Shown in pieces: positions 1 to 8,155 of a stretch of DNA of 64,000 nt; the first letter of the stretch is position 1, and each line of letters starts with the position of its first letter. This stretch comes from Bradyrhizobium sp. Ce-3 (lineage in GTDB: Bacteria; Pseudomonadota; Alphaproteobacteria; Rhizobiales; Xanthobacteraceae): contig NZ_BQUV01000013.1 in the NCBI RefSeq assembly GCF_022835695.1, positions 124,001-188,000 of the forward strand, written 5' to 3'. Both the position numbers and the translations under genes were made by a program. The notes below the pieces were generated by a model. It had not been told where the DNA came from. It searched no databases and was given only the letters and a program-made list of their open reading frames with translations.

Positions 1-234
1 ATTGACGCCCTCGCCCGCCACCGCCTGCGCGATGCTGGCGGCAGCCGTGTCCTCGGAGACGTCGCCCTCCTCCAGCCGCACCACGACGACGTCCTTGACG
101 CCGGCCTTGGTCAGTGCCTCGACCTCGTCAGGGCCGATCGTGGTGCCCTTCTTGAGCACCAGCGCGCCCTGGCGGAGCGTATGCACGGTGACGCCGCCAA
201 TCGCGTCGGCCGGACTGGCGGGACCGAATTTCAT
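1..234 (-). CDS. Molybdopterin-binding / NTP-transferase protein, N-terminal fragment
   Basis: This is the first 78 residues of a protein that continues past the left edge. It starts at an ATG that overlaps the stop of the upstream xdhC-type gene (ATGA overlap). The visible part (MKFGPASPADAIGG, then ALVLKKGTTIGP and DVVVVRLEEGDVSEDTAA) resembles the N-terminus of the fused molybdopterin-binding/nucleotidyltransferase proteins that close cox/xdh clusters in Bradyrhizobium. In that family the C-terminal half is MobA/MocA-like and makes the cytosine dinucleotide form of the molybdenum cofactor. That half is outside the window, so the call rests on the N-terminus and on gene context. Confidence 0.6.
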   Translation of the reverse strand, partial: MKFGPASPADAIGGVTVHTLRQGALVLKKGTTIGPDEVEALTKAGVKDVVVVRLEEGDVSEDTAAASIAQAVAGEGVN

Positions 235-932
235 GCCGCTTCTTCTTTTTCTTTGGGAGGCAGACGCAGCTGCGCGGTGATCTCGGCCATGATCGCGACC
301 GCGATCTCCGACGGCGACACCGCGCCGATGTCGAGCCCGATCGGCGCGTGGATGCGCGCGATGTCGCTGTCTTTCGCTCCTTGCGCGCGCAACCGCTCGG
401 CGCGCTTGGCGTGGGTCTTCCGCGAGCCGAGCGCGCCGATATAGAAGCAGTCGCGGTCGAAGGCGTGCAGCAGCGCCGGATCGTCGATCTTCGGATCGTG
501 CGTCACCGCGACGAACGCCGTGTAGTGATCGACGTTGAGCGGCGGCAGCGCGACGTCGGGCCATTCGGCGACCAGCGGCACGTCGGGGAAACGCTCGGGG
601 CTTGCAAACGCCGTGCGCGGATCGACCACCGTGACGTCGTAGTCGAGCGAGCGCGCCAGCGGCGCCAGGGCCTGGCTGATATGGACCGCGCCGATGATCA
701 CGAGCTTTGCGGTCGGCGCGTAGACGTTGAGGAACAGCTTTTTGCCTGCGACCTCGACATTGCCGCTCTTGCCCATCCTGAGCTGCTTTGCGAGCTCGGC
801 GCGCAACGGATCGGCGGCGATGTCCGCAGCCTTGACCAGCCGCTGCTCGCCGTTGGCGGTATCGGTGACGATGATCACCGGGCGGCGCGCGGCGCGCTCG
901 GCGTTCAGCTCTTTCAGGATCTCGAGTTTCAC
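231..932 (-). CDS. XdhC/CoxI family protein, C-terminal (Rossmann) domain protein
   Basis: The 233-residue protein matches the C-terminal half of XdhC. It has a Rossmann-like segment near residues 75-105 (KLVIIGAVHISQALAPLA, then VTVVDPR) and the family block FYIGALGSRKTHAKRAERL around residues 163-181, followed by IGLDIGAVSPSEIAVAIMAEI. XdhC proteins bind molybdenum cofactor and help sulfurate and insert it into xanthine-dehydrogenase-type enzymes. The gene lies 2 nt downstream of the gene for the XdhC N-terminal domain and overlaps the start of the next gene, so all three are probably translated together. The two-gene arrangement of XdhC halves is common in cox clusters and is not read here as a frameshift. 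Confidence 0.8.
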   Translation of the reverse strand: MKLEILKELNAERAARRPVIIVTDTANGEQRLVKAADIAADPLRAELAKQLRMGKSGNVEVAGKKLFLNVYAPTAKLVIIGAVHISQALAPLARSLDYDVTVVDPRTAFASPERFPDVPLVAEWPDVALPPLNVDHYTAFVAVTHDPKIDDPALLHAFDRDCFYIGALGSRKTHAKRAERLRAQGAKDSDIARIHAPIGLDIGAVSPSEIAVAIMAEITAQLRLPPKEKEEAA

Positions 933-934
933 GG

Positions 935-1258
935 CTAACCGACCTTCTCGACGAACACGCGGATGGTGCCGCCGCAGGACAGGCCGACATTCCAGGCCGT
1001 CTCGTCGGCGACGCCGAATTCGAGCATTTTTGGCTGGCCGCTCGCGATCACGTCGAGCGCTTCCGTGACCACGGCGCCCTCGACGCAGCCGCCGGAAACG
1101 GACCCTAAGAACGTGCCGTCGTCATTGATGACCAGGCTGGAGCCGGCCGGGCGCGGCGCCGAACCCCAGGTCTCGACCACGGTGGCGAGCGCCACGCCGT
1201 GGCCCTGTTTCTGCCAGGTTTCGGCGGCCTGCAGGATGTCTTCGTCGCGGTTCAGCAT
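935..1258 (-). CDS. XdhC/CoxI family protein, N-terminal domain protein
   Basis: The 107-residue protein carries the XdhC N-terminal domain: ATVVETWGSAPRPAGS near residues 25-40, the signature GSVSGGCVEG near residues 52-61 and GLSCGGTIRVFVE near the end. Conserved cysteines in GGC and SCGG are thought to take part in cofactor sulfuration in this family. It lies between coxE (29 nt upstream) and the XdhC C-terminal protein (2 nt downstream), so it is probably part of the same transcript. It is likely a maturation factor for a molybdenum hydroxylase; which enzyme it serves is unclear because no large subunit is encoded nearby. Confidence 0.8.
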   Translation of the reverse strand: MLNRDEDILQAAETWQKQGHGVALATVVETWGSAPRPAGSSLVINDDGTFLGSVSGGCVEGAVVTEALDVIASGQPKMLEFGVADETAWNVGLSCGGTIRVFVEKVG

Positions 1259-1287
1259 GGTGGCCTCCTGCTTATGGGTCAGGCTTC

Positions 1288-2490
1288 TTAGGCTACGGAG
1301 CGGATCAGGCTGCGGTGGTGCGCCGGCGGCGGCGATGACAGCGCCCCGATCAAGCCCTTGATGGACGTCAAGTTATGCACCGGGCGAAATTCGTCAACGT
1401 GGGGCAACATCATTTTGATGCCCTGCGCCTTGGCCTCGAAGCCGGAGTAGCGCAGCAGCGGATTGAGCCAGATCAGGCGGCGGCAGGAGCGGTGCAAACG
1501 GTCCATCTCGAAGGCCAGTTTGGCATCAGCCTCCCGTTCTAGTCCATCGGATATAAGGAGGACGATGGCGCCCTGGCCGAGCACCCGGCGAGCCCAGAGC
1601 TGGTTGAAGCTGTGCAGCGAGGTCGCGATCCGGGTCCCGCCGGCCCAGTCCTCCACCGAGGACGTGCAGCTCGCCAGCGCCTCGTCGGGGTCACGCGCCC
1701 GTAACGCGCGCGTCACATTGGTCAGGCGGGTGCCGAACAGGAACACCGAGACCCGCTTGCGGTAGTCGGTGATGGCGTGCAGGAAATGCAGGAACAGGCG
1801 GGTGTATTCGCTCATCGAGCCGGAGATATCGAGCAGCGCCACGATCGGCGCCGGCTTCTCGATCCGGCCGAGCTTGCGGATATCGATGATCTCGCCGCCG
1901 GTGCGCAGCGAGTTGCGCACGGTGCGGCGCATGTCGAGCCGCAGTCCCCGCGCATCCGGCTGGTAGCGGCGAGTGACGAGTTCGGCCTGCGGCAGCCGCA
2001 TCCTGGCGATCTCGCGCGTCACCTCGGCGATCTCGGCCGCGGTCATCTGCGCAAAGTCCTTCTTCTGCAGGATCTCCTTGTCGGAGACCGAGAGCTTGAG
2101 CTCCTGCTCCTGGGCCTGCGGCCGCTCCTCGCTCTTCGCCGGCTGCGCCATCGCCTCCTGGACCCGGCGCGAGGCCGGCGGCGGCTTCTTCCTGGCGTGG
2201 TCGGGCAGCGGCACCGAATCCAGCATGCTCTTCCACTCCTCGGCGGCGCGGAAGAACAGCATGAAGGCCTGGCGGAAGATCAGCGCATGCTCATGGCGCT
2301 TGACGAAGATCGCCTCCAGCGTGGCGTAGAAATCGGCGCGATGGCCGACCTCGATCAGCTGCAGCGCGTCGAGCGCATCGATCACCGAGCCCGGCCCGAC
2401 CGGGAGCCCGGCCGCCCGCAGCGCGCGGGCAAAGCCGATCACGTTGTCGGCCATGTGGCCGGTCGGGGGCGCGAGGTGGTTGATCGCCAT
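1288..2490 (-). CDS. coxE: CoxE-like VWA-domain protein
   Basis: The 400-residue protein has a C-terminal von Willebrand A-like domain with the MIDAS motif DISGSMS near residues 220-226, followed by YTRLFLHFLHA and later WAGGTRI and LLISDGLERE. The middle is charged and Lys/Glu-rich. CoxE proteins act with the MoxR-type ATPase CoxD in assembling the active site of CO-dehydrogenase-type enzymes. The ATG at 2490 is preceded by GGAG at good spacing. The gene follows coxD after a 162-bp gap that holds an interspersed repeat. The length fits the family. Confidence 0.85.
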   Translation of the reverse strand: MAINHLAPPTGHMADNVIGFARALRAAGLPVGPGSVIDALDALQLIEVGHRADFYATLEAIFVKRHEHALIFRQAFMLFFRAAEEWKSMLDSVPLPDHARKKPPPASRRVQEAMAQPAKSEERPQAQEQELKLSVSDKEILQKKDFAQMTAAEIAEVTREIARMRLPQAELVTRRYQPDARGLRLDMRRTVRNSLRTGGEIIDIRKLGRIEKPAPIVALLDISGSMSEYTRLFLHFLHAITDYRKRVSVFLFGTRLTNVTRALRARDPDEALASCTSSVEDWAGGTRIATSLHSFNQLWARRVLGQGAIVLLISDGLEREADAKLAFEMDRLHRSCRRLIWLNPLLRYSGFEAKAQGIKMMLPHVDEFRPVHNLTSIKGLIGALSSPPPAHHRSLIRSVA

Positions 2491-2506
2491 TCGAACTATC
2501 CACTCC

Positions 2507-2626
2507 CGTCATTCCGGGGATCGCGAAGCGAGAGCCCGGAATCCATACTCACGATCGTGGTGATGGATTCCGGGCCTGCGCCTCACGGCGCATCCCCAGA
2601 TGCGCAATTGCGCATCGGGGAATGAC
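2507..2626. repeat. Interspersed palindromic repeat (CGTCATTCCGGGG type)
   Basis: The segment begins CGTCATTCCGGGGATCGC and ends GGGGAATGACG, so its ends are inverted, and inside it has CCCGGAATCC / GGATTCCGGG as a second inverted pair. It fills most of the gap between coxD and coxE. It looks like one of the short palindromic extragenic repeats common in Bradyrhizobium genomes. Transcription through it would form a long hairpin that could lower coxE expression relative to coxD. Confidence 0.7.
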
Positions 2627-2652
2627 GACCGATGTTGTGACGCGCGACCCAG

Positions 2653-3558
2653 CTAGTCGCTCGTCGCGTCCTTCAATGTCTTCTGCAGCGCATCGCCCTG
2701 CATCCGCGCGATGTCGTCCTGGTACTTGAGCAGCGCGCCCAGCGTGTCGCCGACCACCTGCGGGGTCAGCGAGCGGGCGTCGAGCTCCGACAGCGCGGTG
2801 GCCCAGTCGATGGTCTCGGCGACGCCCGGCGACTTGTAGAAATCCTGGTTGCGCAGCGCCTGCACGAAGCGGACGACCTGCTGCGACAGCTTTGCGGAAA
2901 TGTTCGGCACCCGCGACTTGACGATCGCGAGCTCGCGCTCGGCCGTGGGATAATCCACCCAGTGATAGAGGCAGCGCCGCTTCAGCGCGTCGTGGATCTC
3001 GCGGGTACGGTTCGAGGTGATGATCACGATCGGCGGCGCCGGCGCCTTCACGGTGCCGAGCTCGGGGATCGTGACCTGGAAGTCGCTGAGGATTTCCAAC
3101 AGATACGCCTCGAACGCCTCGTCGGCGCGGTCGAGCTCGTCGATCAAGAGCACCGGCGGGCCTGCGACATCGGGCTCCAGCGCCTGGAGCAGCGGCCGCT
3201 TGATCAGGAAGCGCTCGGCGAAGATATCGCTGGCGAGCTGGTCGCGATCGGTATCGCCGGAGGCTTCCGCCAGCCGGATCGCGATCATCTGCGCCGCGCT
3301 GCTCCACTCATAGACCGCGGAGGCGACGTCGAGGCCTTCATAGCATTGCAGCCGGATCAGCTTGCGCCCGAGCGCCGCCGACAGCACCTTTGCGATCTCG
3401 GTCTTGCCGACGCCGGCCTCGCCTTCGAGGAACAGCGGCCGGCCCATGCGCAGCGCGAGGTAGGTCACGGTCGCCAGCGACCGCTCGGCGAGGTAGCCGC
3501 GCGAGGTCAGGATGCCCTCGAGCGCATCGACGGAGGTTGGTAACGTCGATGCACTCAT
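2653..3558 (-). CDS. coxD: MoxR-family AAA+ ATPase
   Basis: The 301-residue protein has a Walker A motif GEAGVGKT near residues 45-52, Walker B LLIDELDRAD near residues 136-145 and the sensor segment IIITSNRTREIHDALKRRC that is typical of MoxR ATPases. In Oligotropha-type systems CoxD is a chaperone needed to build the Mo-Cu centre of CO dehydrogenase. It is followed by coxE, its usual VWA partner. The ATG at 3558 lacks a strong ribosome site. The assignment to the MoxR family is secure; the client enzyme is not. Confidence 0.87.
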   Translation of the reverse strand: MSASTLPTSVDALEGILTSRGYLAERSLATVTYLALRMGRPLFLEGEAGVGKTEIAKVLSAALGRKLIRLQCYEGLDVASAVYEWSSAAQMIAIRLAEASGDTDRDQLASDIFAERFLIKRPLLQALEPDVAGPPVLLIDELDRADEAFEAYLLEILSDFQVTIPELGTVKAPAPPIVIITSNRTREIHDALKRRCLYHWVDYPTAERELAIVKSRVPNISAKLSQQVVRFVQALRNQDFYKSPGVAETIDWATALSELDARSLTPQVVGDTLGALLKYQDDIARMQGDALQKTLKDATSD

Positions 3559-3601
3559 GGAACAACCAGTCTTCGAACAGGGGTTAGCAACATCGCGCGT
3601 T

Positions 3602-3655
3602 AGATCTAGTCCTTGGGATCCAGTTAGGATCTAGTCCCTTGGATCTAGTCCTTGG
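3602..3655. repeat. Three copies of a 15-16 bp unit at the coxM stop codon
   Basis: Reading the plus strand, AGATCTAGTCCTTGG, GGATCTAGTCCCTTGG and GGATCTAGTCCTTGG follow each other with a short spacer between the first and second. The last copy contains the coxM stop (CTA on this strand) and its last codons. The array looks like small duplications of the 3' end of coxM. Confidence 0.8.
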
Positions 3656-4451
3656 CGTTCGCGGCTTCCACCGCCCGGCGCGCCAAAACGCCGATCAGAT
3701 GCGCGCGGTATTCGGCACTGCCATGCAGGTCGCTGTTCAGCCCTTCGGCCGAGACCGCGATGCCATCGAGCACCTTGTGCGAGAACCGCTTCTTCAGGGC
3801 CTCCTCGAACGCGGTGACGCGGAACACGCCGTCGGAGCCCGCACCGGTGACCGCGACGCGGACGTCGGAGGGACGCTTGGCCACGAACACACCGACCAAC
3901 GCATAGCGCGACGCCTGGTTGCGGAACTTGACGTAAGCCGCCTTCTTCGGCAGCGGGAACATCACCTTGGTGATGATCTCGTCGGCCTCGAGCGCGGTCG
4001 AGAACAGGCCCTGGAAATACTCCTCGGCCTTGAGGCGGCGCTTGTTGGTGACGATGGTGGCGCCGAGCGCCAGCACCGCGGCCGGATAGTCGGCGGTCGG
4101 ATCGTTGTTGGCAAGCGAGCCGCCGATGGTGCCGCGGTGGCGCACGGCGGGATCGCCGATCAGGCCGGCCAGTTCGGCCAGCGCCGGGATCGCCTCGCCG
4201 ACGACAGCGGAGTTCGCGACCTCGGCGTGCTTGGCGGTGGCGCCGATCACCAGCGAGCGGCCCTTCATCTCGATGGTGTCGAGACCTTCGATATGGGAGA
4301 GGTCGACCAGATGCGGCGGGCTCGCGAGCCGCTGCTTCATGACCGGCACCAGCGTGTGGCCGCCGGCGATCAGCTTGGCGTCCTCGTTCTTCACCAGCAG
4401 ATTGGCGGCTTGCCGCACGGTGCCGGGACGATGATATTTGAATTCGTACAT
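3645..4451 (-). CDS. coxM: CO-dehydrogenase-type FAD-binding subunit
   Basis: The 268-residue protein matches the FAD-binding medium subunit of molybdenum hydroxylases. It has the two flavin-binding motifs AGGHTLVP (residues 29-36) and [18 protein letters not shown] (near residues 108-125). In the holoenzyme this subunit passes electrons from the 2Fe-2S subunit to a quinone or other acceptor. The ATG at 4451 has AGGAC 6 nt upstream. It lies 37 nt downstream of coxS. In the S-L-M gene order of related clusters the large subunit gene would lie in that gap, and nothing is there. The end of the gene is duplicated in the adjoining repeat. Confidence 0.87.
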   Translation of the reverse strand: MYEFKYHRPGTVRQAANLLVKNEDAKLIAGGHTLVPVMKQRLASPPHLVDLSHIEGLDTIEMKGRSLVIGATAKHAEVANSAVVGEAIPALAELAGLIGDPAVRHRGTIGGSLANNDPTADYPAAVLALGATIVTNKRRLKAEEYFQGLFSTALEADEIITKVMFPLPKKAAYVKFRNQASRYALVGVFVAKRPSDVRVAVTGAGSDGVFRVTAFEEALKKRFSHKVLDGIAVSAEGLNSDLHGSAEYRAHLIGVLARRAVEAANAKD

Positions 4452-4488
4452 TGGAATGTCCTGATCGCAGATCGCGACGAATGGCTGA

Positions 4489-4974
4489 TTAAGCGAGATC
4501 CGATTTGGCCATCGCCTTGGCGCCGGCGGCGATCGAAGCGACGATGTTCTGGTAGCCGGTGCAGCGGCACAGATTGCCTTCCAGCTCCTCGCGGATCACC
4601 TCGTCGGAGAGGTCGTGGCCCTTGCGATGCACCAGGTCGACCGCGGTCATGATCATGCCCGGCGTGCAGAAGCCGCACTGCAGGCCGTGATGCTCGCGGA
4701 ACGCCTCCTGCATCGGATGCAGCGGCGCGCCGTCGGCCGCCAGCCCCTCGATGGTCTTGACCTCATGACCGTCGGCCATCACCGCAAGCGTCGTACAGGA
4801 CTTCACCGCCTTGCCGTCCAGATGCACGACGCAGGCGCCGCACTGCGAGGTGTCGCAGCCGACATGGGTGCCCGTCAGCCGCAGATTTTCGCGCAGAAAC
4901 TGGACCAGAAGGGTACGGGGGTCGACGTTCGCGTTAACGGGGTTGCCGTTCACGATCATTGAAATCTTGGCCAT
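4489..4974 (-). CDS. coxS: CO-dehydrogenase-type 2Fe-2S subunit
   Basis: The 161-residue protein has the two 2Fe-2S motifs of this family: [12 protein letters not shown] for the plant-type cluster, then QCGFCTPGM and LCRCTGYQ for the second cluster. It normally carries electrons from the molybdenum centre of the large subunit to FAD. I chose the start [10 protein letters not shown] at 4974; the open frame extends 36 codons further upstream but that part has no family character. It is followed 37 nt later by coxM. No partner large subunit is encoded in this window. Confidence 0.88.
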   Translation of the reverse strand: MAKISMIVNGNPVNANVDPRTLLVQFLRENLRLTGTHVGCDTSQCGACVVHLDGKAVKSCTTLAVMADGHEVKTIEGLAADGAPLHPMQEAFREHHGLQCGFCTPGMIMTAVDLVHRKGHDLSDEVIREELEGNLCRCTGYQNIVASIAAGAKAMAKSDLA

Positions 4975-5142
4975 CAGCACTCTCTTATCTGCCCCACCGC
5001 ATATCGGCGAAGCAGGCGGTTCAAAATCATTCCAGACGGCATAATATGGGCGCGCCCCGCGATGGGCAACCTTTCGAGCCACCCATCCAGGGCATAGCGG
5101 GAAGACATGGCCGGACCTGGGTAATCCAGCCGGAAGACAGGG

Positions 5143-5589
5143 CTAACCCTGCACCGCCTTGGCGAAATTTGCAAAAAATTCGTCGGCCAGCTTCTTGGCG
5201 GCGCCGTTGATCAGGCGCTGGCCGAGCTGGGCGAGCTTGCCGCCGATCTGCGCCTCCACGTTGTAGCTCAGAAGCGTGCCGCCATCCTTGTCGGCAAGGC
5301 CGACGGTGGCGCCGCCCTTGGCGAAGCCGGCGACGCCGCCCTCGCCTTCACCCGAGATCTTGTAGCCGTTCGGCGGGTCGAGATCGCTCAGCATGACCTT
5401 GCCCTTGAAGCGGGCGGAGACCGGGCCGACCTTCATCTTGGCGGTGGCACGGAAGCCGCCCTCGTCGGTCTTCTCCAGCTCTTCGCAGCCGGGAATGCAG
5501 GCCTTCAGCACCTCGGGATCGTTGAGCTTGTCCCACACAGCCTGGCGCGGCGCTGCAAGCTGAACTTCGCCGGTCATTGTCATGGCCAT
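5143..5589 (-). CDS. coxG: CoxG-like SRPBCC-family protein
   Basis: The 148-residue protein starts MAMTMTGEVQL and continues with KACIPGCEELEK and FKGKVMLSDLDPPNGYKISGEG, a pattern of the carbon monoxide dehydrogenase subunit G (CoxG) family of SRPBCC fold proteins. CoxG is thought to recruit CO dehydrogenase to the cytoplasmic membrane. GAGGAGG stands 6 nt before the chosen ATG at 5589; the frame is open further upstream but has no conserved sequence there. It is the first gene of the minus-strand cox cluster, with a 168-bp gap before coxS in which I see no gene. Confidence 0.82.
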   Translation of the reverse strand: MAMTMTGEVQLAAPRQAVWDKLNDPEVLKACIPGCEELEKTDEGGFRATAKMKVGPVSARFKGKVMLSDLDPPNGYKISGEGEGGVAGFAKGGATVGLADKDGGTLLSYNVEAQIGGKLAQLGQRLINGAAKKLADEFFANFAKAVQG

Positions 5590-5798
5590 GGGGGACCTCC
5601 TCGATCGCAAGAAACCTTTCCCCCAAGTAAAGCAGCCCGGCCGCAAAGGAAAGGGCACCTTCGGAGGATGAGCGATGCATATTCGCAACCGCAGCAAGCC
5701 GAGCGCATCGTTCACGAAATCGCGCGGTCCGCGTGCCGGATATGACGGCAGCGCAGGGCCATTGGCAGCGACGCGCAGGAATGGTTAGGTCGCGCGCG

Positions 5799-5826
5799 AT
5801 GAGTACAGCCCTATGAGCACAGCCCT
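5799..5826 (+). repeat. 14-bp direct duplication at the pcaB start codon
   Basis: ATGAGTACAGCCCT (5799-5812) is followed directly by ATGAGCACAGCCCT (5813-5826), with one mismatch. The second ATG opens pcaB. The first ATG is in another frame and reads five codons to a TGA that overlaps the pcaB ATG. This looks like a tandem duplication of the translation start. Confidence 0.85.
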
Positions 5827-7168
5827 CTCCCCCCTGCTTGCGCCGATGCTGTCGAGCGCCGCGATGCGTGCGGTGTGCGACGATGCCGCCACCCTGCAGA
5901 ACATGCTGGATTTCGAGGCCGCGCTGGCCCGCGCCGAGGCGGCCTGCGGCGTGATTCCCGCAGCCAGCGCCGGACCGATCGGCGCCGCCTGCAAGGCCGA
6001 ATCATTCGGCCTCGCCGCGCTGGCCGATGCCGCGACGCGATCCGGCAATCTGGCGATCCCGCTGGTCAAGACCCTGACCGCCAACGTCGCCAAAAAGGAT
6101 GCCGAGGCCGCGCGCTATGTGCATTGGGGTGCGACCAGCCAGGATGTCATCGACACCGCCACCATGCTGTCGCTGCGCGCCGGCATCGATGCGCTGCTCG
6201 CCGACCTCGACCGCGCCGTCGCCGGTTTTGCCGGGCTCGCGCGCACCCATCGCGACACCGCGGTGGTGGCGCGGACCTGGCTGCAGCACGCGCTGCCGAT
6301 GCCGTTCGGCCTGAAGCTCGCCGAATATGCCGCCGCCCTGCACCGCTCCCGCAAACGCTTGCTGCGCCTGCGCCGTGAGACGCTGGCGCTGCAATTCGGC
6401 GGCGCCGCAGGCACGCTCGCCGCACTCGGCGACAAGGGCATGACGGTCGCAGCCGCGCTTGCGGAGGAATTGGACCTGCCGCTGCCGGATGCGCCCTGGC
6501 ACACCCACCGCGACCGCATCGCCGAGGCCGCCTCGGTGTTCGCGATCCTCGCCGGCAGCTGCGGCAAGATCGCGCGCGACGTTTCGCTGATGATGCAGAC
6601 CGACGTCGGCGAAGCCTTCGAGCCCGCCGGCGCCGGCCGCGGCGGCTCCTCGACCATGCCGCACAAGCGCAACCCGGTCGCCGCCGCGAGCGCGCTGGGG
6701 GCCGCGACCATGGCGCCGAACCTCGCTGCCACGATCCTTGCCGCCCAGGTGCAGGACCATGAGCGCAGCGCCGGTCCATGGCATGCGGAATGGCCGACCT
6801 TGCCGGGCCTGATGCTGGTGACATCAGGGGCGCTTGCCGCGATCGTCGATCTCGCCGAAGGGCTCGAGGTCGACGCAGCGCGGATGCGCGCCAATCTCGA
6901 TGCGACCCATGGACTGATCATGGCGGAAGCAGTCACCTTTGCGCTGGCCGAAAAGATCGGCAAGAGCGAGGCCCATCATCTGATCGAAGCCGCCAGCAAG
7001 CAAGCCGTCGCGGACAAGAAGCATTTGCGCGACCTGCTGTCGGCGGATGCCAAGGTCACCGCGCATCTCGACGCCAGGCGGATCACGGAATTGTTCGAGC
7101 CGATGGCCTATCAGGGCGCCTCGCAGGCGCTGATCGACCGCCTGCTGGCTTCACTGGATGACAGATAG
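5813..7168 (+). CDS. pcaB: 3-carboxy-cis,cis-muconate cycloisomerase
   Basis: The 451-residue protein belongs to the fumarase/aspartase superfamily. It has VHWGATSQDVIDTA near residues 102-115 and the superfamily signature GGSSTMPHKRNP near residues 277-288, which holds the catalytic serine loop. PcaB cyclises 3-carboxymuconate, made from protocatechuate by PcaGH, to 4-carboxymuconolactone. It is followed by pcaD and pcaC, which take the next steps towards 3-oxoadipate. pcaG and pcaH are not in the window. The ATG at 5813 is inside a 14-bp direct duplication, and no clear Shine-Dalgarno site precedes it. Confidence 0.93.
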   Translation: MSTALSPLLAPMLSSAAMRAVCDDAATLQNMLDFEAALARAEAACGVIPAASAGPIGAACKAESFGLAALADAATRSGNLAIPLVKTLTANVAKKDAEAARYVHWGATSQDVIDTATMLSLRAGIDALLADLDRAVAGFAGLARTHRDTAVVARTWLQHALPMPFGLKLAEYAAALHRSRKRLLRLRRETLALQFGGAAGTLAALGDKGMTVAAALAEELDLPLPDAPWHTHRDRIAEAASVFAILAGSCGKIARDVSLMMQTDVGEAFEPAGAGRGGSSTMPHKRNPVAAASALGAATMAPNLAATILAAQVQDHERSAGPWHAEWPTLPGLMLVTSGALAAIVDLAEGLEVDAARMRANLDATHGLIMAEAVTFALAEKIGKSEAHHLIEAASKQAVADKKHLRDLLSADAKVTAHLDARRITELFEPMAYQGASQALIDRLLASLDDR

Positions 7169-7252
7169 CGACGATGTCGTTGCCGGGCAAAAGCGCGAAG
7201 CGCGTCTTCGCGCGGATGACCCCGGCCAATGCATGACGAGAGGGACAACACG

Positions 7253-8035
7253 ATGCCGATGATCAACGCCGACGGATGCCTGCTCAACGTCCAGGTGGAC
7301 GGCCGCGACGGCGGGCCGACCTTGATGCTGTCGAACTCGCTCGGCTGCACCTTGCAGATGTGGGAGCCGCAGATGAAGGCGCTGACGCAGCTGTTCCGCG
7401 TCATCCGCTACGACCGCCGCGGCCACGGCAAGTCCGGCGTGCCGGCCGGCCCCTACTCGATGGAGCGCTTCGGCCGCGACGTGCTGGCGATTCTCGACGA
7501 CCTCAACATCGAGAAGGTGCATTGGTGCGGCCTGTCGATGGGCGGCATGGTCGGGCAATGGCTAGGGGCAAACGCGCCTGACAGATTCGGCAAGATCATC
7601 CTGGCGAACACCGCCTGCTACTATCCCGATCCGACCAACTGGCAGAACCGCATCAAGGCGGTGAAGCAAGGCGGCATCGCCGCCGTCGCCGATACCGTGA
7701 TCGCGGGCTGGCTGACGGCCGATTTCCGCGAGCGCGAGCCGGAGACCGCGGCGCGGATGAAGGCGATGCTGCTGGCCTCGCCCGTCGAGGGTTATCTCGC
7801 CTGCTGCGAGGCGCTCTCCACGCTCGACCAGCGCGCGCTGCTGCCCAGGATCAAGAGCCCGACCCTGGTGATCGCAGGCAAGCAGGACATGGCGACGCCG
7901 GTGTCGGCGGGCGAGATGATCCGCAGCGGCATTCCCGGCGCCAGCATGACGCTGCTCGATGCCGCGCATATTTCCAATGTCGAGCAGCCGCACGCCTTCA
8001 CCGAGGCCGTGGTCGGCTTCCTGACGCAACGCTGA
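7253..8035 (+). CDS. pcaD: 3-oxoadipate enol-lactonase
   Basis: The 260-residue protein is an alpha/beta hydrolase. The nucleophile elbow is GLSMGG with Ser95; the acid is probably in GKQDMATP and the catalytic His in DAAHISN near the C-terminus. It hydrolyses 3-oxoadipate enol-lactone to 3-oxoadipate. I chose the start MPMINADG at 7253, which is preceded by GAGAGGGAC, over an ATG 24 nt upstream. It lies 84 nt after pcaB and before pcaC, which supports the function over the many other hydrolases of this fold. Confidence 0.9.
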   Translation: MPMINADGCLLNVQVDGRDGGPTLMLSNSLGCTLQMWEPQMKALTQLFRVIRYDRRGHGKSGVPAGPYSMERFGRDVLAILDDLNIEKVHWCGLSMGGMVGQWLGANAPDRFGKIILANTACYYPDPTNWQNRIKAVKQGGIAAVADTVIAGWLTADFREREPETAARMKAMLLASPVEGYLACCEALSTLDQRALLPRIKSPTLVIAGKQDMATPVSAGEMIRSGIPGASMTLLDAAHISNVEQPHAFTEAVVGFLTQR

Positions 8036-8048
8036 CAGCAAGAACTGC

Positions 8049-8135
8049 GTAGCCCGGATGCAGCGAAGCGAAATCCGGGACAGGTCTTTCGCCGGATGCT
8101 GAAACCCGGATTGCGCTGCGCTCCATCCGGGCTAC
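8049..8135. repeat. Interspersed palindromic repeat, GTAGCCCGGATG family (copy 1)
   Basis: It begins GTAGCCCGGATGCAGCGAAG and ends CTCCATCCGGGCTAC, forming long inverted arms around a variable centre. It separates pcaD from pcaC. Related copies are at 26361-26442 and 34994-35080. Confidence 0.85.
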
Positions 8136-8155
8136 GATTTCACGAGGAGACATCA

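Noticed and set aside
231-1258. The two XdhC halves as one frameshifted gene
   Set aside because: Each half has its own start and complete domain, and separate genes for the two XdhC domains are usual in this kind of cluster.
5799-5815. The five-codon frame before pcaB as an attenuating leader peptide
   Set aside because: It has no regulatory codons and no hairpin set, and is explained by the 14-bp duplication.
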